60,876 bases of DNA from positions 1 to 60,876 of the forward strand of contig JAFRRR010000119.1 in assembly GCA_017428035.1 (NCBI GenBank). The letters are read 5' to 3'. This DNA is from Bacteroidales bacterium (GTDB lineage Bacteria > Bacteroidota > Bacteroidia > Bacteroidales > UBA932). Shown one piece after another: positions 46,511-54,735 of this stretch; within the stretch, counting starts at the first letter, position 1, and each line of letters starts with the position of its first letter. Under the pieces are notes generated by a model. The model made no database searches. It was not told where the DNA came from and saw nothing but the letters and a program-made list of their open reading frames with translations. The translations under genes and the position numbers were made by a program.

Positions 46511-49500
46511 TTAGAATTTAACATTAAGACCAACAGACCATACGCGGGCCACGGGATAAGCGCGGCCGCTACCGTCTGCATTGTATTCAGGATCCCATCC
46601 TCCCTTCATCTTGGAGAATGTGAGAGCGTTTTCTACGCTGACGTAGGCGCGCAGGTTCTGCATACGGATTGCCTTGAGCCAGTCGCCCTGGAAGTCATAA
46701 CCCAACTGGACATTCTTGACGCGCAGATAGGCTGCGTCCTGGATCCAGAAGTCACTCTTGGTGGCGTTGTTGGTGGATTCGCTGCCCATAGTCAGGCGCG
46801 GATAGGTTGCGTCGGTGTTCACCGGAGTCCAACGGTCGATATGGAAATCGTGCACGGGGCCCTCGTTGTTGTTGTGGAAAGCCTCCACTGCCTCACCACG
46901 CATCCAGCGGCTTCTCATACCCACACCCTGGAGGAATGCAGAGAAGAAGAAGCCCTTCCACTGCAGGCCGTAGTTGAAACCGAAGGTGTAGCGAGGGAAG
47001 TCGTTGCCCACCACAAAGCGGTCGTCGTCGTTGATAACGCCGTCGGTGTTGCCGTCTGCATCGGGCTTGTCAATGTATCTGATGTCGCCTGCGCGGGGCA
47101 CCACGCCCTCGAGGTGAGGAGCGGCAGCCGCCTCTTCGTCGCTCTGGAAGAATCCGTTGCTGCGCAGCGCGTAGTAAGAGTACAAGGGATAACCTTCCTT
47201 GATTACAGAAACAACGTCATATCCATAATAGAGGGTCTCGCCCTTGGTGTCAACCACATTGTTCCAGCTGTCGGATACATTGGCGGCGATATTGTGATGA
47301 ACCGCACCTGTCTTGAAATGATAGTTTGCAGAGAATTCCCAACCGAAGCTGTCCACTACTGCTGCATTGGAGGTAGGAGCGCCGTTGCCGAACATACCGG
47401 GCACGGGCAGCTGAACCAAAATGTCGCGGGTGCGGTTGGAGAATACATCAAACGAAAGGTTCAAGTCGTTCTTGAGCAGACCCATATCAAGGCCGAGGTC
47501 GGCCATGCGGGTGGTCTCCCATTTGATACCGGGGTCAACGGAGCTGAACCAAGCGGTGGGAGCCAGTTGTCCGCCAAAGTTGATACCCTGAGTCACAGAC
47601 ACTGTCTGCAGATATTGGTAGGCACCAATTCTGTTATTACCTACAAGACCCCAACTGCCACGCAGTTTGAGCGAAGGAATCACGGGGCGGATGTTGTCCC
47701 AGAAATCTTCCTGGGAAATACGCCAGCCAAGGGAGAATGACGGGAAGATACCGGAACGGTTGCCCTTTGCGAAATAAGAAGAGTAGTCGTCACGGATATT
47801 GAACTCAGCCAGATATTTCTCGTCATAATTATAGGTAAGGCGGGCGAAAGCAGAGTAAAGTGACCAATCCTGACCACCGCCGTTGGGTGCGTCATTGGAA
47901 ACTTTATTTCCAGACTGGGAACCCACGAAAACATCATACTTTGAATCGTCGGTAATACGCTGGGTGCTGAAGTTTTTCCAGCTCTCACCCTCGTATGCAT
48001 AACCGAGCAGCGCACCTACGGTGTGCTTTCCAAAGGTCTGGTCGTAGTTCAGCGTAACAGTTGTGGTGAGTTTGGTGGACTTAAAGAAAGATTCGGAGAT
48101 ATGGTTTTCCTTGTCGCCGGAAGCGGGAGATTCGGAAGCCATACGGTTCTCGTGGGTTGAATTGTTCAGCGTACGGCCGCCGATGGTGGATTTCAGGTAA
48201 AGGCCGTCGAAAAGACGCAGGGAAGCATCAATGGTACCGCTGATGTCATCGTTCACGCTCTGGCGGTATCCGCCCTTCTCCAGACGCTCCAGGGAGTTGG
48301 AGTTGGAGCCGGAAGGATATGTATATGTTCCGTCTTCGTTCTTTATCTCATAGATAGAGGGCATACGGTTGCACTGCTCTATGATCCACTCTGTCCAGTA
48401 TGCGTGATCCTTGATCTTGTTGCGGGTAAACTGAGCGGTAGCGCCCACGGTGAGGCGGTCATTTACCTGATGCTGGATGTTCAGACGTCCGTTGTAGCGG
48501 TTGTAGCCGTAGTCGGGACCCTTGAAAAGGCTGTTCTGGTCCAGAAAACCTAGAGATGCCATATAAGAGAGGGTCTTGGTGCCGCCGGTCACGGAGAGGT
48601 TGTGGCTCTGCTGAGAAGCGTAGCTCTTGTAGAGTTCGTTGATCCACTTGACGTTGGTGCCGCCGTTGCGGAAACCTGCGATGTCCTCTGCGGTGAACTT
48701 GGTGCTGCGTCCGGAATTGACGGCTGCCTCGTTGTAGAGTTCTGCGTAAATCCAGGAGTCAACCACTGTAGGCAGTGCGGTGGGCTGCTGCAAACCGTAG
48801 CTGAGGTCATAGTTCACTGATACCTGCCCTGCCGCACCCTTCTTGGTGGTAACCAGCACTACGCCATTGGATGCGCGGCTACCGTAGATTGCGGTAGAAG
48901 ATGCATCCTTCAAAATGGAAATCTGGTCGATATCCTGCGGATTGAGGTTGGACAGCGAGCCCTCGATACCGTCAATGATAACCAGAGGGTTGTTGTCGTT
49001 CATTGTGTTGTAACCACGGATGTTGAGAGTGGGAGATCCACCGGGAGTGGAAGCGCCCTGCTGGATCACGAGGCCAGGGGTGGTACCCTGCAGACCTTCA
49101 AGCACGTTGGCAATGGGCTTTCCTTCCAATTCTTCTGTGGAGACGGATGCCACGGCGCCGGTCAGGTTGACCTTTTTCTGCACGCCGTAACCCACTACCA
49201 CTGCATCTTCAAGCAATGTGGATGATTCTTCCAATGAAATGTTCAAGGTCGAAGCTCCGTTGACTGCTACCTCTTTGGTCTGGTAGCCGATAGCCGAAAC
49301 GACCAGCACTGCATCGTCTGCTGCCTGGATGGTGAAGTTACCGTCGATGTCGGTGGCTGCACCGACGCTGGTATTCTTGACCATCACAGAAGCGCCAATC
49401 ACAGGCTCTCCATTGGAAACAACAGTGCCGGAGATCCGGTTTGTTGCATTCTGGGCAAATGCCTGCAGCGAAAATGCAGCGCAAATGATCAGTGCAACAG

Positions 49501-49522
49501 CAATTCTGAATGCTTTTTTCAT
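46511..49522 (-). CDS. SusC/RagA-type TonB-dependent transporter (PUL 2)
   Basis: 1003 residues. Signal peptide (QAFAQN), carboxypeptidase-regulatory-like domain (about 30-105, GEPVIGASVMVKN), TonB-box/plug entry VVVGYGVQKKVNLTGAV, plug with LNIRGYNTMNDNNPLVIIDG, and a barrel ending VGLNVKF. Imports mannan oligosaccharides. It follows the ROK kinase gene by 39 bases of AT-rich DNA in which no promoter box is evident, so it may be read from the promoter at 52384. Confidence 0.97.
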   Translation of the reverse strand: MKKAFRIAVALIICAAFSLQAFAQNATNRISGTVVSNGEPVIGASVMVKNTSVGAATDIDGNFTIQAADDAVLVVSAIGYQTKEVAVNGASTLNISLEESSTLLEDAVVVGYGVQKKVNLTGAVASVSTEELEGKPIANVLEGLQGTTPGLVIQQGASTPGGSPTLNIRGYNTMNDNNPLVIIDGIEGSLSNLNPQDIDQISILKDASSTAIYGSRASNGVVLVTTKKGAAGQVSVNYDLSYGLQQPTALPTVVDSWIYAELYNEAAVNSGRSTKFTAEDIAGFRNGGTNVKWINELYKSYASQQSHNLSVTGGTKTLSYMASLGFLDQNSLFKGPDYGYNRYNGRLNIQHQVNDRLTVGATAQFTRNKIKDHAYWTEWIIEQCNRMPSIYEIKNEDGTYTYPSGSNSNSLERLEKGGYRQSVNDDISGTIDASLRLFDGLYLKSTIGGRTLNNSTHENRMASESPASGDKENHISESFFKSTKLTTTVTLNYDQTFGKHTVGALLGYAYEGESWKNFSTQRITDDSKYDVFVGSQSGNKVSNDAPNGGGQDWSLYSAFARLTYNYDEKYLAEFNIRDDYSSYFAKGNRSGIFPSFSLGWRISQEDFWDNIRPVIPSLKLRGSWGLVGNNRIGAYQYLQTVSVTQGINFGGQLAPTAWFSSVDPGIKWETTRMADLGLDMGLLKNDLNLSFDVFSNRTRDILVQLPVPGMFGNGAPTSNAAVVDSFGWEFSANYHFKTGAVHHNIAANVSDSWNNVVDTKGETLYYGYDVVSVIKEGYPLYSYYALRSNGFFQSDEEAAAAPHLEGVVPRAGDIRYIDKPDADGNTDGVINDDDRFVVGNDFPRYTFGFNYGLQWKGFFFSAFLQGVGMRSRWMRGEAVEAFHNNNEGPVHDFHIDRWTPVNTDATYPRLTMGSESTNNATKSDFWIQDAAYLRVKNVQLGYDFQGDWLKAIRMQNLRAYVSVENALTFSKMKGGWDPEYNADGSGRAYPVARVWSVGLNVKF

Positions 49523-49561
49523 GTTGTTTGATTGGTTGTTAGTAATTGATTGGTATATTTA

Positions 49562-50623
49562 TTATTTGTCTAATTGCATAAGTGCATAGGTATAGGCGCC
49601 TATGGACACGGCCTCGCTGGTGCCGATTCTGGTGACTGCGATGCCGGTCTTCTTCTCGCTGTGATACAGCACGGTATGGTCGCCGCCGGGAACCCTGAGC
49701 TCCACCGCAGTGTCTTTCAGAAAGGCGTTCATACCCTCGTCTGTGGTAAGGTCCACCACATCCATCTGCAACCATCCTCTAAGACTCTCGATAATCGACG
49801 GTATTATTAACTTATGGGCTTTGGATATACCGCCGCCAAGCACAACCAGGCCATCTACAATATCAAGGGCGTGGGCAAGGGCGTCGGCAATTGCCACACC
49901 CATATCTTTAAACGCTTTGATTGCGGCAAGACGGTCGCCTTCGGCAAGGCCGTCGGCTATTTGCTGTATATCCTTGGGGGTGAGATCCCTGGTATCTCCG
50001 GAGACCTCGGCATATACCCTCTTCACGGCACGGATGCTGACGCTCTCCTCTGCAATCTTCTCGGGATAATGCACGTTGCGCATAAGCCATACATCGCCGC
50101 CGCAGCCGTTGTCGCCGCGCAGCAGCACGTTGTCTATCACCACACCGGCGCCAAAACCGGTACCGAGAGTCAGACCTATAAGGTTTTTGTAGCGCACCGA
50201 GCTGCCTGCACCCTCCAGACGAGTGTTCATCTCAGGCAGAATGCCCGCCAGAGCCTCGCCATAGGCGAAAAGGTTGCCGTCGTTGTTGATGAATACCGGA
50301 AGTTTGAACTGCTCTGCGAGATAGGGGCCTATGGGGACTCCGCCGCGGAAGCAGGGGAAATTGGGAAGGTCGCCAATGATGCCCGCCTTGTAGTCGGCCG
50401 GGCCGGGGAAGGCAAAACTGATGGCCACCGGTGCTTCGTCCAGCGCCGCATTGACCTTGTTGAAGCCCTCGGTTAGGACCTCCAGGCAGCGGGCCACGCT
50501 GTCGGTGACTGCATCCAGACGGATGGGCTCCACCACCTGTTTGCAACCGCGGATGGCAGAAAAAACAAAGTTTGTCCCGCCGGCATCCAGCGTCATTACT
50601 GTTCTGTTATCGTGTTCGTACAT
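49562..50623 (-). CDS. ROK-family sugar kinase
   Basis: 353 residues from the ATG at 50623; 15 upstream in-frame codons overlap the previous gene and are not used. ROK features: ATP-binding LDAGGTNFVFSAI at the N-terminus, sugar-binding FINNDGNLFAYGE with the catalytic Asp, LGTGFGAGVVID and GLVVLGGGISKA. The zinc motif CxCGxxGCxE typical of many ROK kinases is absent; at that place is GDNGCGGDVW. In a mannan locus with a mannose-6-phosphate isomerase gene 6 bases away, phosphorylation of mannose (or fructose) is the likely reaction (inference). Confidence 0.9.
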   Translation of the reverse strand: MYEHDNRTVMTLDAGGTNFVFSAIRGCKQVVEPIRLDAVTDSVARCLEVLTEGFNKVNAALDEAPVAISFAFPGPADYKAGIIGDLPNFPCFRGGVPIGPYLAEQFKLPVFINNDGNLFAYGEALAGILPEMNTRLEGAGSSVRYKNLIGLTLGTGFGAGVVIDNVLLRGDNGCGGDVWLMRNVHYPEKIAEESVSIRAVKRVYAEVSGDTRDLTPKDIQQIADGLAEGDRLAAIKAFKDMGVAIADALAHALDIVDGLVVLGGGISKAHKLIIPSIIESLRGWLQMDVVDLTTDEGMNAFLKDTAVELRVPGGDHTVLYHSEKKTGIAVTRIGTSEAVSIGAYTYALMQLDK

Positions 50624-50628
50624 AACTA

Positions 50629-52356
50629 TTAAGCGTTGAATCTGACATATGCCCTGACCACCATACACTCTTTGCCTGCAGATGCGCCGGCGGGACGGAT
50701 GGTGAATTTCTCAAGGCAAGAAGGGATTATGAAGGTTTCTGCATAATGGACAGTAAACGGCTCAAAGCGGCCGTCAGGGCTCTCGACAACTGCCTCCTCC
50801 CCTTCTACCAGGTTGAGCACCTGCACACTGTCGCGGGTTTCGAAAGGAACTATGCCGGTAAAGCGGATACGGCGGGTCTCTATGAACTCGGCCGGATGCA
50901 GGCCGGTCTTGATTTCTTCCCAGCCTTCGCCCTTTGCCACAGGTTCAAAATGATTCACAAGATTGGCGTGGACATACTCGGTATTGCGGTCCCACTGGAT
51001 CACGTGGCTGCCGTGCTCCACATTTATCGGACGCGGTTTGCCGTCCAGGCCCATACGGCCCCAGTCCCATAGTTTGAAGGTAAACACGTTGGGAGTCGCA
51101 CTTATCTCAAGCACCATAGATTCGGCACCGGAACAGTGGATCGTACCGCCCGGTATCAGGAAGTGGTCGTGCTTCTTGGCCGGGATATGGTTCACATATT
51201 TCTCTGCATCGAATTTCTTCTCGCCGCGCTCGGCAGCTCTTAAATCGGCAATCATAGCCTCTTTGTCCACACCGGTTTTTACGCCCAGATATACTGTGGC
51301 ACCCTCGGCGGCATCCATTATATAATAGCTTTCGTCCTGTGTGTAGGACATACCGAAAGTCTTGCGGATATAATCGGCCGTGGGGTGCACCTGAAGGCTC
51401 AGGTTGCCGCCGCCTATGGTATCCAGAAAATCGAAGCGGATGGGGAAATCCTTGCCGAATCGGCCTACTACCGGAACGCCCAGCAACTCGCGGCTGTGAG
51501 TCAGCACCAGGTCGTTGGCGGGGAACTCTACCTTCACACCGTCCACCTCAAGCAACAGGCTGTTCTCTTCGGGGACACAGTCAAAGCACCATCCGTAGTT
51601 GGAAACCGACCGGTCCAGATCGCAAACATCCTTCATCCACTGGCCGCCCCAGGGTGCCGGGTCAAAGAAAGGCACCACGCGGAAAGGCTTGCGGGCGGTC
51701 TTTGCCATTCCTTTGCAGAAGGTCTCGCCTGAGATGAGCTTGGGAGAGGCCGCATTGTTGGTGTCCAGCCACCACTCTACCTTGTCGAACAGGGTCTCCT
51801 TATACATATCAAGCACACGCCAGTCAATAAAGTAGCCGCGCTTGTACTGGATGGATACTGCGTCGGCGCGGTTGTCCACTCCAAGGCCGCACACTTCGTG
51901 ACGGCGGAAACGCTGCTGGATCTCCCATCTGGCCATATCGGCATACACCAGGCGGGCAGAAGACGGAGCCACAAGGGCGGCACCGGCACCTATAATTAAA
52001 GTCTCTCTGCCGGCCTTTTCCAGCTTGTTGCGGGCAGAAGAGAGTTTGTCTTGATCAAAGAAATCTTCTATGCGCAGATTGGTCACATAGCCGAACAGGA
52101 CGTGGTCTGTCATAAAGGGATCGGTGATAGAGCGCACCTGTGCCTCGCTTTTCATCAAATCTTTTGTTCGAACAATTTGAGAAAAGTTCAAAGAAAACTT
52201 TGAAATCACCTCATCTTCATATACACCAGTATAGCAATCAACTGCAAGAGGGCCATTTAATCCCTTTGAAAGTTCTTTTGCAACGCTTTCCCATCCTACA
52301 AAAACGCGCCCCTCGACGGCTGTGGCAGGGAATTTATCATAATTTGGCTTTCTCAT
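50629..52356 (-). CDS. manA: Class I mannose-6-phosphate isomerase with an N-terminal kinase-like domain
   Basis: 575 residues from the ATG at 52356 (start MRKPNYDKFP, resembling the family); an ATG 7 codons upstream at 52377 lies only a few bases from the predicted transcription start and is less likely. Residues about 222-575 are a type I phosphomannose isomerase: FFDPAPWGGQWMK, zinc-ligand block LSLQVHPTADY (about 315-325) and IPGGTIHCSG (about 395-405). Residues 1-215 form an extra domain resembling nucleoside-kinase-like folds (LIIGAGAALV, VYADMARWEIQ) but without a clear P-loop; this layout recurs in Bacteroides. It converts mannose-6-phosphate to fructose-6-phosphate in the cytoplasm. 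First gene of the minus-strand mannan operon. Confidence 0.9.
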   Translation of the reverse strand: MRKPNYDKFPATAVEGRVFVGWESVAKELSKGLNGPLAVDCYTGVYEDEVISKFSLNFSQIVRTKDLMKSEAQVRSITDPFMTDHVLFGYVTNLRIEDFFDQDKLSSARNKLEKAGRETLIIGAGAALVAPSSARLVYADMARWEIQQRFRRHEVCGLGVDNRADAVSIQYKRGYFIDWRVLDMYKETLFDKVEWWLDTNNAASPKLISGETFCKGMAKTARKPFRVVPFFDPAPWGGQWMKDVCDLDRSVSNYGWCFDCVPEENSLLLEVDGVKVEFPANDLVLTHSRELLGVPVVGRFGKDFPIRFDFLDTIGGGNLSLQVHPTADYIRKTFGMSYTQDESYYIMDAAEGATVYLGVKTGVDKEAMIADLRAAERGEKKFDAEKYVNHIPAKKHDHFLIPGGTIHCSGAESMVLEISATPNVFTFKLWDWGRMGLDGKPRPINVEHGSHVIQWDRNTEYVHANLVNHFEPVAKGEGWEEIKTGLHPAEFIETRRIRFTGIVPFETRDSVQVLNLVEGEEAVVESPDGRFEPFTVHYAETFIIPSCLEKFTIRPAGASAGKECMVVRAYVRFNA

Positions 52357-52383
52357 ATATGTATGAACATAATGCATTTTGTG

Positions 52384-52391
52384 CGAAGTTA
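52384..52391 (-). promoter_or_regulatory. Probable -7 box of the mannan operon
   Basis: TAACTTCG on the minus strand (one base from TAnnTTTG), 28 bases before the preferred ATG at 52356; the ATG at 52377 would leave almost no leader. Confidence 0.45.
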
Positions 52392-52408
52392 TATATTAAA
52401 TATGTAAC
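52388..52408. promoter_or_regulatory. Palindromic operator candidate for the GntR regulator
   Basis: 21-base palindrome GTTATATATT-A-AATATGTAAC with 9 of 10 positions paired, framed by GT...AC as in known GntR/HutC-type operators. It overlaps the -7 box of the mannan operon and lies 50 bases before the gntR start, so one bound dimer could shut off the mannan operon and affect its own gene. Confidence 0.6.
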
Positions 52409-52427
52409 TACCAAAAAACTTTTTTTA

Positions 52428-52435
52428 TAATTTTG
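52428..52435 (+). promoter_or_regulatory. -7 promoter box of the GntR gene
   Basis: TAATTTTG, exact TAnnTTTG, 23 bases before the ATG at 52459. Confidence 0.65.
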
Positions 52436-52458
52436 TACTTGAATAACACCCTTGAACT

Positions 52459-53181
52459 ATGAAACTGAATCCGAACAGCGAGATTCCGCTTCACAAGCAG
52501 GCGGAAGAGCTTCTCAGGGAGCTGATAGAAAGTGATGAGTATAAAAACGGCAAGATGCTGCCCAAGGAGGTAGAGCTTGCACAGCAGCTGGACATTTCCC
52601 GCAATACTCTGAGGCAGGCCATCAACCAGCTTGTGTTCGAAGGGCTTCTGATCCGCAAGAAAGGGGTCGGCACCAAGGTGGCCAGAAAAGGAATAACCGG
52701 CGGCGTCAAAAACTGGCACAGTTTCTCCCAGGAGATGAAGATGCTGGGCATAGAGGTGCGCAACTACGAGCTGCGGGTCTATTTCAAAAAACCCACGAAA
52801 GAGATTGCCAACTTTTTCGGCATCAGCGAAGATGAGCGCTGCGTGGTGATGGAGCGTCTGCGCGGAAACACCGCCTTCCCTTTCGTATTCTTTGTATCTT
52901 ACTTCAACCCCAAACTTCCCATAACCGGAGAGGAAAACTTCAATATGCCGCTCTATGAAATGCTGGAGAGCAACTACGGCATATATGTCAAGACTTCCAG
53001 AGAGGAGGTCTATGCCAGGCTGGCCGGCGAATCCAAAGCAGCCAAGCTGGAGATTTCTCCCAACGATCCGATACTGATACGCAAGCGGTTTGTCTCCGAC
53101 GACAACGGCGTGCCTGTAGAGTACAACATAGGCTACTATCGCGCCGACAGTTTTACCTATACAATAGAGTCCAGCATCTAG
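52459..53181 (+). CDS. GntR-family transcriptional regulator (HutC/UTRA type)
   Basis: 240 residues. N-terminal winged helix-turn-helix (about 8-75) with KMLPKEVELAQQLDISRNTL and LVFEGLLIRKKGVGT; C-terminal UTRA ligand-binding domain (about 95-235) ending FTYTIESSI. Regulators of this class sense a phosphorylated or free sugar in the cytoplasm. It is divergent from the manA-ROK-SusCD-GH76/92 operon, so it is the probable regulator of that locus, a control mode different from the HTCS used by PUL 1. Ligand unknown; mannose, mannose-6-phosphate or fructose-6-phosphate are reasonable candidates. Confidence 0.93.
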   Translation: MKLNPNSEIPLHKQAEELLRELIESDEYKNGKMLPKEVELAQQLDISRNTLRQAINQLVFEGLLIRKKGVGTKVARKGITGGVKNWHSFSQEMKMLGIEVRNYELRVYFKKPTKEIANFFGISEDERCVVMERLRGNTAFPFVFFVSYFNPKLPITGEENFNMPLYEMLESNYGIYVKTSREEVYARLAGESKAAKLEISPNDPILIRKRFVSDDNGVPVEYNIGYYRADSFTYTIESSI

Positions 53182-53183
53182 TT

Positions 53184-53276
53184 TTTCGTCAACAATCTTG
53201 GTGTGACGAACGATTTTTAGGGTGATTTTCGTCACAAAATCCGGCACTTTCGTCACAAATTACCGGTTTTGACAAC
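53184..53276. repeat. Cluster of TTTCGTCA-type repeats
   Basis: Five related elements in under 100 bases after gntR: TTTCGTCAACAA (53184 on), the inverse GTGACGAACG (53203 on), TTTTCGTCACAAAA (53226-53239), CTTTCGTCACAAAT (53247-53260) and the weaker TTTTGACAACAAAA (53267 on), with AnnCCGG between the last ones. They lie upstream of the promoter of the acyltransferase/ligase operon. No known protein site is recognised. Confidence 0.6.
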
Positions 53277-53325
53277 AAAAACCGGGTAGAGGTTGCATTC
53301 TTTTCTGCGCGCGGGAGTCATAGTC

Positions 53326-53333
53326 TACTTTTG
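53326..53333 (+). promoter_or_regulatory. -7 promoter box of the acyltransferase/ligase operon
   Basis: TACTTTTG, exact TAnnTTTG, 20 bases before the ATG at 53354; no good -33 box, but the repeat cluster 53184-53276 lies just upstream. Confidence 0.65.
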
Positions 53334-53353
53334 CATTGCAAAAAAGAAAAACT

Positions 53354-54712
53354 ATGATTGCACCTCTGTGGATAAGGCTTGACAACGCCGCTATTATTTA
53401 CCCATCCTGCCGCACCAGGCACTACGCCGCGCAGTTCAGGATGAGTGTGACATTGGACCACGAGGTTTCCCTGCGACTCCTCAACCAGGCACTTCAGAAT
53501 ATAATCGCAAGATTCCCCGGGTTCACCTATACACTTGGCCAGGGCTTTTTCTGGTGGTATCTCCACCGCCTGGACAATATGCCGGTTGCCGGTCGCGACA
53601 ACACTATGAACATTTTTTCGCTCAAGGACAATGGCGGATATATGTTCAAGGCGGGTGGCACGGGCAATAAAATCACCCTGGACATATTCCACGCCCTGAC
53701 CGACGGGCACGGGGCAATGACTTTTCTTATGAGCCTCACGGCCGAATATCTCCGTCTTAAAGAGGGAATCACCCCCGAATACGGAGGCTGGGTGCTGAAT
53801 CCTGCCGAGCCGGCGCGTCCGGAAGAGTTGGAAGACAGTTTTGACTCTTTCTCCGGCCTCAAGGGTAATCTGGACCAGGAGCACAAAGCCTGGCACATTC
53901 CCGGCACCAAGGTCCCCTACGACGAGCTTTACAATACCCGCGTCACCATTTCTACTGAGTCACTGCTGGCAAAGGCCCGCGAATACGGCTGCACCATCAC
54001 CGAACTGCTCACCGCCCTTATGCTTGCCTCCCTGCAGGACATCCGCAACCTGAGCGGTACCCGCAAACAGAACGGCAACCTGAAGATAGAAGTACCGGTG
54101 AACCTTAGAAAAATGTTCAATAAAAAGACGCTGCGCAACTTCTCTTCTTATGTACATCTGGGATTTGACGCCCGAAAGGGCGACTGGACCCTGGACGAGA
54201 TTATCAAGGCGGTCCATCGCCAGAAGGCCGAGTTTGTAAAAAAGGCCCCTATCACCACCCGTGTGGCGGCCAATGTGGCATTGGAAGACAATTTTGCCAT
54301 CCGCTGCATCCCCAGAATGATAAAGAAGCCCATAATAAACCTTATCAACAGCCTCAAGGGTGACAGGTACTGCTCGTACACGCTCTCGAATATAGGCGAC
54401 ATCAAACTCCCGGAAAGTATGGCGGCGCACATACGCGACGTGGACTTTTTGCTGGGCCGCGCCCGCGGCAAGTCGGGGGCCTGCGCCTGCGCCAGCTTTG
54501 GCGGCCGACTGAATCTCAACTTCACCCGCAAAATTGCCGAGAGCGAGTTTGAACGCCGCTTTGTGGGCTGGCTGGACAAGGTGGGTATTGACGCTTCCCT
54601 GCACTTTGAGACTGTTGCAAGCCCCAAATCAGAATCATTTTTTCCGCTGCCCATGCCGCTGCGCGAACGCCGCGTCCGCATTGGCTGGAGCGGGACTCCA
54701 TTAGTAATCTAA
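53354..54712 (+). CDS. Condensation/acetyltransferase-fold acyltransferase (HxxxDG)
   Basis: 452 residues from the ATG at 53354; an in-frame TTG at 53336 overlaps the promoter and is rejected. The catalytic HxxxDG motif of the CoA-dependent acyltransferase superfamily (condensation domains, alcohol acetyltransferases, PapA-type transferases) is present as HALTDG, His113 to Gly118. The C-terminal lobe shows YTLSNIGDIKLP; a clear DFGWG motif is missing. No signal peptide, so cytoplasmic. The acyl-AMP ligase encoded 23 bases downstream would supply activated acyl groups; acceptor (alcohol, amine, glycolipid) unknown. No carrier-protein gene is nearby. Confidence 0.8.
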   Translation: MIAPLWIRLDNAAIIYPSCRTRHYAAQFRMSVTLDHEVSLRLLNQALQNIIARFPGFTYTLGQGFFWWYLHRLDNMPVAGRDNTMNIFSLKDNGGYMFKAGGTGNKITLDIFHALTDGHGAMTFLMSLTAEYLRLKEGITPEYGGWVLNPAEPARPEELEDSFDSFSGLKGNLDQEHKAWHIPGTKVPYDELYNTRVTISTESLLAKAREYGCTITELLTALMLASLQDIRNLSGTRKQNGNLKIEVPVNLRKMFNKKTLRNFSSYVHLGFDARKGDWTLDEIIKAVHRQKAEFVKKAPITTRVAANVALEDNFAIRCIPRMIKKPIINLINSLKGDRYCSYTLSNIGDIKLPESMAAHIRDVDFLLGRARGKSGACACASFGGRLNLNFTRKIAESEFERRFVGWLDKVGIDASLHFETVASPKSESFFPLPMPLRERRVRIGWSGTPLVI

Positions 54713-54735
54713 TCATAAAGAAATACTTACAGGAT

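Noticed and set aside
52357..52377. Upstream ATG for manA at 52377
   Set aside because: Only a few bases from the predicted transcription start; the ATG at 52356 begins the conserved N-terminus. Not fully excluded.
53336..53353. TTG start for the HxxxDG acyltransferase
   Set aside because: Lies at the predicted transcription start; the ATG at 53354 fits the promoter distance.
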